DNA from: Persicirhabdus sediminis
GTDB lineage: Bacteria; Verrucomicrobiota; Verrucomicrobiia; Verrucomicrobiales; Akkermansiaceae
DNA: 64,000 nt
Assembly (NCBI RefSeq): GCF_016595495.1
Contig: NZ_JAENIM010000043.1
Location: forward strand, 31,374 to 95,373
Direction: 5' to 3'
This document shows, piece by piece, positions 51,694-58,847 of this stretch. The stretch's first letter is position 1. Every line of letters begins with the position of its first letter. Both the position numbers and the translations under genes were made by a program. The notes under the pieces were generated by a model. It had not been told where the DNA came from, ran no database searches, and saw only the letters and a list, made by a program, of their open reading frames with translations.

Positions 51694-51731
51694 GCCAGCG
51701 CAGACATCCCTATTCACCCACACTTATCATC

Positions 51732-52988
51732 ATGCGTGCCCTAAGTTCATTGATAGCTCTGATGGTCAGCTTTAGCTGGCTGACGGCGAGTGGCCAAACA
51801 ACGCCTTCGCCTTCGCCAGCCACCGCTGAGCTGCCGTCCATCGCGCCAGCTAGCACCCCGCAGGCGCCAGCTGCACAATCGGCATCACCTGTGAGCCCTG
51901 CGGCTCCGGCTTCGCCAGCTGCTCCTGTCGTTCCTGCTAGCCCTGCGAGTCCGGTCCCGTCAGCACCACATGCGCCGGCGTCCGCCCCAGCGTCTCAAGT
52001 TTCCCCATCTCCGCTCGGCCAGCCGACTGGCTCGGTGGCTGAGCTGGTGGAAGAACGTCCAGCTAGCATTGAAGAAGCGGTGCGTTTGCAGGTGTATCTG
52101 GACAGCAAAAACTTTGGCCCTGGGGTGATTGACGGCAAGCCGGGAAGGTTCACCACACAGGCGATTCAGGCGTATAATACCAGCCTTGGCCGCTATGCTG
52201 ACGACTGGGCCAGTGTGATGAAAGAAGCTGCCGTGGCGGTGACTAGCCCGTATGCTACGGCGATCATTCCCGAGGTGGCTAAGAACTACGTTGACCCGAC
52301 CCTTTCGTACAAACGGCCAGCGCAGGCGCAAGCGAAGATGATGTCCTACCGCAGCATGGCTGAGTTCATCGCCGAGCGCTACCATACCACGCCTGAGTTT
52401 CTCAAAGAAATCAACGGCCACAGCTACATGAACAATGCTGGGCCTCGCACCACGGTGAAAGTGCCCAACGTGCATCCATTCAAAATCGAAGACCTTAAAC
52501 ACGGGCGCATGCACCGTGGAAATCCACAGCTGCAAGCGCGCCACATCATCGTGGATACTAAGGTCAACATGATCTCGTTCTACGAGCGCCAGCTGATCGA
52601 AAAAGGTGGCGAATTTGACAATCATACCGTGGAGGTAAAAATGCAGCTAGTGGCTGCCTTTCCCATCACTCCGGGGCAGGAAAAATTCATCGAGCGCGGC
52701 ATGTGGAATGTCAAAAACTCCATCGAGCTACCGACCTGGCGTTACGACCAGCAATTTCTCGATACCGGTGTGCGCGGCAAGGAAGCGCTCACCATTCCTT
52801 TTGGGCCAAACAACCCGGTTGGCGTGATCTGGACTGGATTGACCAAATCTGGCATTGGCATCCACGGCACCGACTCACCACATACCATCGGCCGCGCGCG
52901 CAGTGCTGGCTGTATCCGTATGGCCAACTGGGACGCCGTGCGTGTGCCTCAGCTCGCCGGCGTAGGCTCGGTGGTAGAAATTCGCTAG
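51732..52988 (+). CDS. L,D-transpeptidase (YkuD), periplasmic, with Pro/Ala linker
   Basis: Cross-links peptidoglycan stems or attaches lipoproteins. Signal peptide to about residue 21, then a long Pro/Ala/Ser-rich linker (25-100), a peptidoglycan-binding-like helical segment (EEAVRLQVYLDSKNFGPG, about 113-130), a LysM-like region (AEFIAERYHTTPEFLKEING, about 211-230) and the YkuD domain with H378 and C394 in GIHGTDSP and SAGCIRM. It is the first of two tandem paralogues. Confidence 0.9.
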   Translation: MRALSSLIALMVSFSWLTASGQTTPSPSPATAELPSIAPASTPQAPAAQSASPVSPAAPASPAAPVVPASPASPVPSAPHAPASAPASQVSPSPLGQPTGSVAELVEERPASIEEAVRLQVYLDSKNFGPGVIDGKPGRFTTQAIQAYNTSLGRYADDWASVMKEAAVAVTSPYATAIIPEVAKNYVDPTLSYKRPAQAQAKMMSYRSMAEFIAERYHTTPEFLKEINGHSYMNNAGPRTTVKVPNVHPFKIEDLKHGRMHRGNPQLQARHIIVDTKVNMISFYERQLIEKGGEFDNHTVEVKMQLVAAFPITPGQEKFIERGMWNVKNSIELPTWRYDQQFLDTGVRGKEALTIPFGPNNPVGVIWTGLTKSGIGIHGTDSPHTIGRARSAGCIRMANWDAVRVPQLAGVGSVVEIR

Positions 52989-53194
52989 CATCTAGCTGGC
53001 TGGCTCGCACAGCGGGGAAGTTTTTTCGCCCAGTGGCTGGGCTGGCGGGAAAAAATGCCATTTTTCCTCCTATGGGCGCGGCTAGCTAAAGCCATCTGAG
53101 CGAGAATTTTATTCATATAGATGTAAACCTCTGTATGACACATGCGCGCTAACAGTTTCACAAATTCACCTCCGAGCAGCGTTTCTATGGTGAT

Positions 53195-54244
53195 ATGCTC
53201 CGCAAAATCACCGCACTACTCGTGGCCATCAGTTGTATGGCAACGGCCACCCTCTCGGCGCAATTCAAGCTCTTTGGTGGATCCAGCGAGCCGCCAATTC
53301 CCGCAAAAGACGCCCGACCAGCTAATATCGAAGAAGCCGTAAGACTGCAGATTTTTCTCGATGAGAAGAATTTTGGTCCCGGTGGCATCGACGGCAAGCC
53401 GGGGAAATTTACCACCTACGCGATTCAAGGGTACAATAGCAGCCGTGGCCGCGACCTCAACGACTGGGGCATCGTCATGCACGAGGCCGCCAAGGCCATC
53501 CCTGAGGCCTACATCGACGTAGCTATCCCGGAGCACGCTAGCCAATTTGTGAACCCAAAGCTGCCGTATAAACGCATCGAGCAGGTGGAGGAGAAAATGA
53601 TGAGCTACCGCAGCTACCTCGAGTATATGGCTGAGCGCTACCATACCACGCCGCAGTTTCTCAAGCAGCTCAATGGCGATAGCTACATGGCCAGTGCCAA
53701 ACCACTCACCATCGTCAAGGTGCCTAACGTCACCCCATTTCAGATAGAAAATCTCAAACACGGGCGCATGCACCGTGGCGACCCAGACCTCAAAGCCCGC
53801 CACATCATTCTCGATACCAAGTACAACATGATCTACTTTTATCAGCGTGAGTTAGTCCATCCAGCTGGCCGCGGCAAGGAAAAGCCAGCGGTGAGCATGA
53901 GCTTAGTAGCTAGCTTTCCAATGACGCCGGGTCATGAAAAATTCATCGAGCGCGGCATGTGGAATATTAGAAATTCTATCGAGCTGCCGACATGGCGCTA
54001 CGACCCGCAATTCCTCGAGACAGGAGTGCGTGGTACGGAGGCGCTGAGCATTCCCTACGGACCTAACAATGCTGTGGGAGTTATCTGGACTGGCTTAACA
54101 AAATCAGGCATCGGCATCCACGGTACTGATTCGCCACAAACCATCGGCCGCACACGCAGCGCTGGCTGCTTCCGCATGGCGAACTGGGATGCTGTGCGCG
54201 TGCCTCATCTAGCTGGCGTTGGCGCCGTAGTGGAAATCCGCTAA
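53195..54244 (+). CDS. L,D-transpeptidase (YkuD), tandem paralogue
   Basis: Closely related to the gene 206 bp upstream, with the same order of peptidoglycan-binding, LysM-like and YkuD parts, catalytic H309 and C325 in SAGCFRM. It lacks the Pro/Ala linker, which suggests a shorter reach in the periplasm. Signal peptide to about residue 24. A strong terminator follows, so both genes could be on one message; the 206-bp gap may hold a second promoter. Confidence 0.9.
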   Translation: MLRKITALLVAISCMATATLSAQFKLFGGSSEPPIPAKDARPANIEEAVRLQIFLDEKNFGPGGIDGKPGKFTTYAIQGYNSSRGRDLNDWGIVMHEAAKAIPEAYIDVAIPEHASQFVNPKLPYKRIEQVEEKMMSYRSYLEYMAERYHTTPQFLKQLNGDSYMASAKPLTIVKVPNVTPFQIENLKHGRMHRGDPDLKARHIILDTKYNMIYFYQRELVHPAGRGKEKPAVSMSLVASFPMTPGHEKFIERGMWNIRNSIELPTWRYDPQFLETGVRGTEALSIPYGPNNAVGVIWTGLTKSGIGIHGTDSPQTIGRTRSAGCFRMANWDAVRVPHLAGVGAVVEIR

Positions 54245-54267
54245 CTAACATCGTTTTTCAAATCATC

Positions 54268-54307
54268 TACCAGTGGATCTCAGCAGCTGAGCCACTGGTA
54301 TTTTTTT
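54268..54307 (+). terminator. Rho-independent terminator after the transpeptidase pair
   Basis: TACCAGTGG (54268-54276) pairs with CCACTGGTA (54292-54300), with an inner CTCAG/CTGAG stem, followed by seven T. Confidence 0.92.
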
Positions 54308-54391
54308 GCCCGGAGGCTCTAACGAGGCAGAATTTCGCCAGAAGTTAAATCGGTTAACCTGCGTCACCTAACGATTCTTTCCGTGAACTAA

Positions 54392-54441
54392 CTTGACTTG
54401 TCTAGTTGGGTGAATCAGTCATTTGTCAGTCTTGATAGAGG
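54392..54441 (+). promoter_or_regulatory. Upstream block shared with the 55154 copy (copy 1)
   Basis: The pattern CTTGAC-TGTC ... GG-TGAA--AGTCA-TTGTC-GTCT-----GAGG is shared between this block and 55154-55205. A -35-like TTGACT is present but no good -10 follows at 17 bp. The block precedes the first of two duplicated membrane genes and may hold a common promoter or regulator site. Confidence 0.5.
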
Positions 54442-54466
54442 ATTACTGCTAAGGAGAATATGTACG

Positions 54467-54952
54467 ATGATGAGTGAGGATAACAAGCCAAGGGCAATAA
54501 GTGAACGAGTTGGCGAAGCGTCTAAGAGAGCTGGCCTGAGTGGGTTTAAACAAGCTGGTTCGATTTCAGCTGAGCCAGAGAGCCCAGTACCTTCTAAGAT
54601 CAGAGTGCCTCGCTATCGATTTCATCATGGGGTTGCAGCGACCTGTATATTGATCACGGCCTTGTTACTGCGAATAGTTGTGATGATTGGCTACTCTTCG
54701 CCATCACAGACACAGCTTACAGTTTATTTTTTATTGTCTATTCTATCAGCTATTGTTTGGATATGGGGGTGTGTTCATTTCGCTAAAAATTTCGGCCTGC
54801 CTGGTATCTGGGGGGCATTTGGAATCTTTTTCATCTTTGGCCTCGCTGTTATTTATTGGGCGGGGCGCCAAAAGCCCAAATGGGATAAGGGAAGGAGCCA
54901 GAACCCATCTTCTGGTAAATTCAGAGGTGGTGACCCTAACAGCCTGTATTAG
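54467..54952 (+). CDS. Membrane protein of unknown function, duplicate 1
   Basis: Start ATG 54467, preceded by AAGGAG nine bases upstream; an open frame begins 69 bases earlier but has no such site. A polar N-terminus (RVGEASKRAGLSGFKQAGSI), then three hydrophobic segments; the block IWGCVHFAKNFGLPGIWGAF and the exact C-terminal end GGDPNSLY are shared with the next gene. No known family. Confidence 0.75.
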   Translation: MMSEDNKPRAISERVGEASKRAGLSGFKQAGSISAEPESPVPSKIRVPRYRFHHGVAATCILITALLLRIVVMIGYSSPSQTQLTVYFLLSILSAIVWIWGCVHFAKNFGLPGIWGAFGIFFIFGLAVIYWAGRQKPKWDKGRSQNPSSGKFRGGDPNSLY

Positions 54953-55153
54953 CTGGCTGTTTATTTGCATTTGAATCATCTAGTTTTTGTACCCGCCTCA
55001 GGCGTTTGCGATTCTATTTGGAGCTAGTTTGCGCCGCTGCAGGCTCATTTTCATATAACTAGTGGCATTGTCATACCGGCGGTCAGATAGGTTAAATGAC
55101 AGTCAAATAACACGATTAAGCGTTGATATATAACCAGCTAGTTCTTCAGCTCG

Positions 55154-55205
55154 CTTGACATGTCCCGCTGGCTGAACAAGTCAGTTGTCTGTCTCTTTAT
55201 GGAGG
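55154..55205 (+). promoter_or_regulatory. Upstream block shared with the 54392 copy (copy 2)
   Basis: Second copy of the upstream block (TTGACA ... TGAACAAGTCAGTTGTCTGTCT). The duplication therefore covers the control region as well as the gene. Confidence 0.5.
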
Positions 55206-55230
55206 CATGAAACCAAGGAGGTGGCAAACG

Positions 55231-55716
55231 ATGAATAGTGATCAAAAGAGATCAAGGGGGAATGAGCCCTTTGGAGATAGGTCAAGGAAAGCTCGGCTGA
55301 GAGGGTTTAAGCAAGCTGGTTCTATCACAAACGAGCTAACGAGCCAGGTGCGCTATAGCCGCAGGGCTGGGCTCTCACACTTTCCTCATAATGGGCTGGC
55401 TGCCTTATTATTGATTGTTGCGGTGGTTCTGCGTGTGGTTATCATGTTGGCATTCTCCTCACCGTCATCGGTCGACCTGGGTGGCGTCTATCTTGTACTT
55501 TCTATGTTATCTGCGCTGGCGTGGATATGGGGCTGTGTGCATCTAGCAATTCATTTTGGACTCAATGGCGTCTGGGGTTTGCTAGGTATTTTTTTTATAT
55601 TCGGGCTAGCGGTGATCTTGTGGGCAGCACGTCAGAAACCTAGATGGGATCTCGAGCAACACATGCAAGCGCATCTAGCTAGATATGGCGGTGGCGATCC
55701 AAACAGCCTTTATTAG
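55231..55716 (+). CDS. Membrane protein of unknown function, duplicate 2
   Basis: Start ATG 55231, set by a perfect ribosome-binding site AAGGAGGT at 55214-55221; the ATG at 55207 lies before it. The layout and blocks are as in duplicate 1: GFKQAGSITNEL, IWGCVHLAIHFGLNGVWGLL and GGDPNSLY. Three hydrophobic segments. Function unknown. Confidence 0.75.
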   Translation: MNSDQKRSRGNEPFGDRSRKARLRGFKQAGSITNELTSQVRYSRRAGLSHFPHNGLAALLLIVAVVLRVVIMLAFSSPSSVDLGGVYLVLSMLSALAWIWGCVHLAIHFGLNGVWGLLGIFFIFGLAVILWAARQKPRWDLEQHMQAHLARYGGGDPNSLY

Positions 55717-55808
55717 TTAGTTGGATATTGTTTGCCAGCCAGCTGACACGAGCTGAAAGTCACCGCTTATGCTTGTTGATAAATGATTTACTGATAGGGT
55801 GAGACGGT

Positions 55809-56219
55809 ATGGACAACACAGAAAATGACCAAACGGTGAATTTGATTTGTGTTCGCTGTGGCGAAGCTAACGATGAGCGAGCTTCTCGCTGTGAGCATTG
55901 TAAGGCACCGTTAGATGACTTCGCCTCCACCGCACCGTGGGAAATGGGCAAGGTCACAGCTGGCCGTACTGCGGCGAATCCACGCACTAACCCCATTGTT
56001 TTCTGGGGTGTATGGTTATTATTTAGCCCAACGGTAGTGATTGCTGGCTACAGCTTTGTCAGTCACCTAACATACGCGATCGTCGGACCCGATGATTCTT
56101 ACACCTCTGGCGGCTACCTGTTAGCTGGCCTGATGGCTGGCCTGTATTTCCTCATTGGTGGTTGGGCGCTGTACACGGTGACCAAACGGTTTTTTTCCAA
56201 AAAGAAAGCCAGCGAGTAA
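55809..56219 (+). CDS. Zinc-ribbon protein with two membrane segments
   Basis: 136 residues. CxxC pairs CVRC (about 14-17) and CEHC (about 28-31) make a zinc ribbon; two hydrophobic segments follow (about 66-86, 103-123) and a basic tail FFSKKKASE. No specific family known. It follows the duplicated membrane genes on the same strand by 92 bp. Confidence 0.7.
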   Translation: MDNTENDQTVNLICVRCGEANDERASRCEHCKAPLDDFASTAPWEMGKVTAGRTAANPRTNPIVFWGVWLLFSPTVVIAGYSFVSHLTYAIVGPDDSYTSGGYLLAGLMAGLYFLIGGWALYTVTKRFFSKKKASE

Positions 56220-56228
56220 GACCATTGC

Positions 56229-56273
56229 CTCCAGCTAAAGGGAGCATGGTATAAACTAGCTGGCTAGCTGGAG
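56229..56273. repeat. CTCCAGCTA/TAGCTGGAG inverted repeat between convergent genes
   Basis: A 9-bp inverted repeat with a 27-base interval separates the zinc-ribbon gene and mnmA. It holds CTAGCTGG words on both sides. No T tract. Confidence 0.5.
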
Positions 56274-56285
56274 CTGGCGATGCGC

Positions 56286-57368
56286 CTAGCTGATGATTTT
56301 TTCAAATACGCCGCCGCCGAGCAGCGTGCCGGCATCGTAGAAGGCACAGATCTGGCCCGCGGTGATGGCGCGCTGTGGTTTGGCGAAGTCGACCTGCCAC
56401 TTGCCATTTTCCAGCGGTGTGACAGTGACCGGCTCAGATTTGGCACGGTAGCGCGGCTGAGCTTCAATTTTGCTGACGCCCTCAGGCACGCGGTTGACCC
56501 ACGAGACCGAGCCGACGATGCACGAGCTGGCGTAGAGGCCAGGTGTGTCAGAGGTATCCCAGCCGACTACCAGCTGGTTTGTCTCAGCATCTTTGCCGAC
56601 GACAACATAAGGCATGCCATCGCGTGGTGAGGCGACGCCGTGGCCTTTGCGCTGGCCGAGCGTGTAGAGGTGAAGCCCTTTGTGGCGGCCCAGTTTGTTG
56701 CCCTCGGTATCGACGATGTCGCCGGGGCTATCGGGCACATAGTTGCGCAGGAAATCGCTCATCTTGATGTTGCCGATGAAGCAGATGCCCTGGCTGTCTT
56801 TTTTATTAGCGACGGGTAAATTTAACCGCTGGGCGACTTCGCGTACTTGCGGTTTGAGCATTTCTCCACAGGGGAAACGCGCGTGCCACGCTTGTTTTTG
56901 CTCCATCAGTGAGAGGAAATAGCTTTGGTCTTTATTAGGATCAGCGCCGCGTAGGATGTCGGCGGTGCCATTGCTGCGCTCGCGGCGGCGGGCGTAGTGG
57001 CCAGTAGCTACGGCGTCAAATCCCTGCTCCAGCGCGTAGTCTAGAAAAACGCCAAACTTCATCTCGCGGTTGCAGTAGACGTCTGGGTTGGGCGTGATGC
57101 CGCTGCGGTAGCCTTCCAATAAATAGTCGACGATGCGCTCTGAGTATTGGTCAATCAAATCAACCACGCGGAACTCGATGCCAAGGTGCTTGGCCACCGC
57201 GTGCGCGTCTTCTACGTCTTGCTCCCACGGGCATTCGCCGGGGATATTATCGGTATTCATCCAGTTTTTCATGTACGCGCCAGTGACCTCATGCCCTTGC
57301 TCAAGCATGAGTGCGGCTGCTACGCTGGAGTCTACACCCCCTGAAAGTCCGACAAGTATCTTCGCCAT
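56286..57368 (-). CDS. mnmA: tRNA-specific 2-thiouridylase
   Basis: MnmA thiolates U34 of tRNAs for Lys, Glu and Gln. The start is taken as MAKILVGLSGGVDSS at 57368 (a seven-codon upstream frame is ignored). P-loop SGGVDSS; the catalytic and partner cysteines are C106 in NPDVYCNREMKFG and C203 in GICFIGNIK (numbered from the longer frame). The target-site loop DPNKDQSYFLS and the C-terminal beta-barrel are present. Normal length for the family. Confidence 0.95.
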   Translation of the reverse strand: MAKILVGLSGGVDSSVAAALMLEQGHEVTGAYMKNWMNTDNIPGECPWEQDVEDAHAVAKHLGIEFRVVDLIDQYSERIVDYLLEGYRSGITPNPDVYCNREMKFGVFLDYALEQGFDAVATGHYARRRERSNGTADILRGADPNKDQSYFLSLMEQKQAWHARFPCGEMLKPQVREVAQRLNLPVANKKDSQGICFIGNIKMSDFLRNYVPDSPGDIVDTEGNKLGRHKGLHLYTLGQRKGHGVASPRDGMPYVVVGKDAETNQLVVGWDTSDTPGLYASSCIVGSVSWVNRVPEGVSKIEAQPRYRAKSEPVTVTPLENGKWQVDFAKPQRAITAGQICAFYDAGTLLGGGVFEKIIS

Positions 57369-57457
57369 GGGCGTCAAGCTAGCTGGCATCGGCCAGATTT
57401 CAAATGCGAATTTTCACCCATCCAGCCAGCTGGGAAATTGCCTAATCCGCGGGGCGG

Positions 57458-57517
57458 CAGTGGATTCTGCCACTGGCTGCGCGGCTTGCCGAAATGGCGC
57501 TGCCCATGAAGGCAGCG
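57458..57517. repeat. Short palindromes in the mnmA-57669 gap
   Basis: CAGTGG/CCACTG (57458-57475) and CGCTGCC/GGCAGCG (57498-57517) lie in the 280-bp gap to the next gene. Sequence style resembles the intergenic palindromic repeats at 41455. Confidence 0.55.
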
Positions 57518-57647
57518 ATTCTGGCGAAGTGGATGATTTCCTGGTCTGATGTTAGTTCCTGTTAAAATACCATTGATAGATTAGATGTCACGGTATTGTA
57601 ACAGAAAGGCACTGCGTCTGTTGGGGTGAATAGGTGTAGGTATGATC

Positions 57648-57664
57648 CACCCAAATGGGTGAGG
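57648..57664 (+). promoter_or_regulatory. Hairpin covering the ribosome-binding site of the 57669 gene
   Basis: CACCC (57648-57652) pairs with GGGTG (57657-57661), with the loop AAAT; the stem runs into the GGTGAGG site 5 bases before the start codon, so it may limit translation. Confidence 0.4.
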
Positions 57665-57668
57665 TTGT

Positions 57669-58802
57669 ATGAGTAGAGAGAAAGCGCTGAAAGTTGATTT
57701 GGGGAAGTGGCAAATGGTCAAAATGCCAGGTCTATCAGCGCCTAGCCATCAGGGAGATTATTTCTCAGCTGAGGTGCAGGCGATTTTATCGCGCAACTTT
57801 GGTTTGACCTTTCCTGAGGTTGTTAGTCTTGAGGGCGAATATTATTACCGCGCGATAGATGACAAGGGGATTGATAGAGCGGCAAAGAGCAAGGCAGTGA
57901 AGAACATCGCTGATATTCCTAAGGGTGAGATTTTACGATTGATGGAGGGGTGGATTCGCTCACAACGTTGTCTAGCTGATGAGGGATTGCCTAACCATGT
58001 GCGGTCAATATTGCTCAATCTGAAGGTGCCCAATCCACGGCGAGCCATCCAGCAATACCGTCTATACAAAGATGACCAGGGCCAAGAAAGGTTGATGATC
58101 TTGTGGGGGTTTGAAAATAAAGATGCGCCGGCGGTGTCATTAGAGAAGGCGATCTCTAGCATCATGGATGTGCCAGTTAAGCATTTGCAGAGCATTCTAT
58201 CGACTTCTATGCCGACCACAACATCCACGGTGGCGGTTCCTCTAGCAGCAGACACTCAGCAGATTGCAGTGATGATAGAAAATGCCAAGATGCAGGGGCA
58301 GACTGAGCAGAAGTCTAACTCAAGTGGCTGGATGATGTTAGCTGGCTGCGCGACCTTGGTAGCTGTTCTCGCTATAGCGGCGGTGGCTATGTTAATGTTT
58401 GGTGACGAGAGTCACTCTACGCCTGTGACGGTGTATCGTGAGAGTCCGCCAATGTCAGTAGCTGCTGAGCCGACTGAGCTTAGCGTGGAAGCTGAGGATG
58501 AGCTAGCTGGACTGGCTGAGGCTGTAGTTGAAGCGCAAGTGGTTGAGCCATCACCAGAGGTGACAGCATCAGTAGCGGAAGTGAGCCAGCCAGCTGAGCT
58601 GGATATGTTAGTAGCTGCTGCACCTGCTGAGAAGAGTGCAGAGGTGGCCAAGCTGGAGATCGATTTGGATGCGATGGTGGCTGTAGATCGCACTGAAAAG
58701 GTGGCGGATGAGATTTCTCTGGATGATCTGTTAGTAGGGGAAGGCGAAAAAGAAAAATCCAGCCAGAGCGAGAGTCTCATCGATATGATGACTGGCAATT
58801 AA
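57669..58802 (+). CDS. Membrane-anchored protein of unknown function
   Basis: 377 residues; N-terminal soluble domain (1-215), one membrane helix (about 221-245) and an acidic, low-complexity C-terminal stretch (about 250-377) rich in Glu, Ala and Val. No family recognised. It ends 45 bp before the PstS/OmpA fusion and is probably cotranscribed with it. The orientation suggests an N-terminal cytosolic part and a periplasmic acidic tail, or the reverse. Confidence 0.65.
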   Translation: MSREKALKVDLGKWQMVKMPGLSAPSHQGDYFSAEVQAILSRNFGLTFPEVVSLEGEYYYRAIDDKGIDRAAKSKAVKNIADIPKGEILRLMEGWIRSQRCLADEGLPNHVRSILLNLKVPNPRRAIQQYRLYKDDQGQERLMILWGFENKDAPAVSLEKAISSIMDVPVKHLQSILSTSMPTTTSTVAVPLAADTQQIAVMIENAKMQGQTEQKSNSSGWMMLAGCATLVAVLAIAAVAMLMFGDESHSTPVTVYRESPPMSVAAEPTELSVEAEDELAGLAEAVVEAQVVEPSPEVTASVAEVSQPAELDMLVAAAPAEKSAEVAKLEIDLDAMVAVDRTEKVADEISLDDLLVGEGEKEKSSQSESLIDMMTGN

Positions 58803-58847
58803 GGACATAGCTGAATTTTTACAAATTTGAGGATTAATACAAACAAG

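Noticed and set aside
57578-57605. Promoter TTGATA...TATTGT upstream of 57669
   Set aside because: Spacing is only 15 bases and the -10 is poor.
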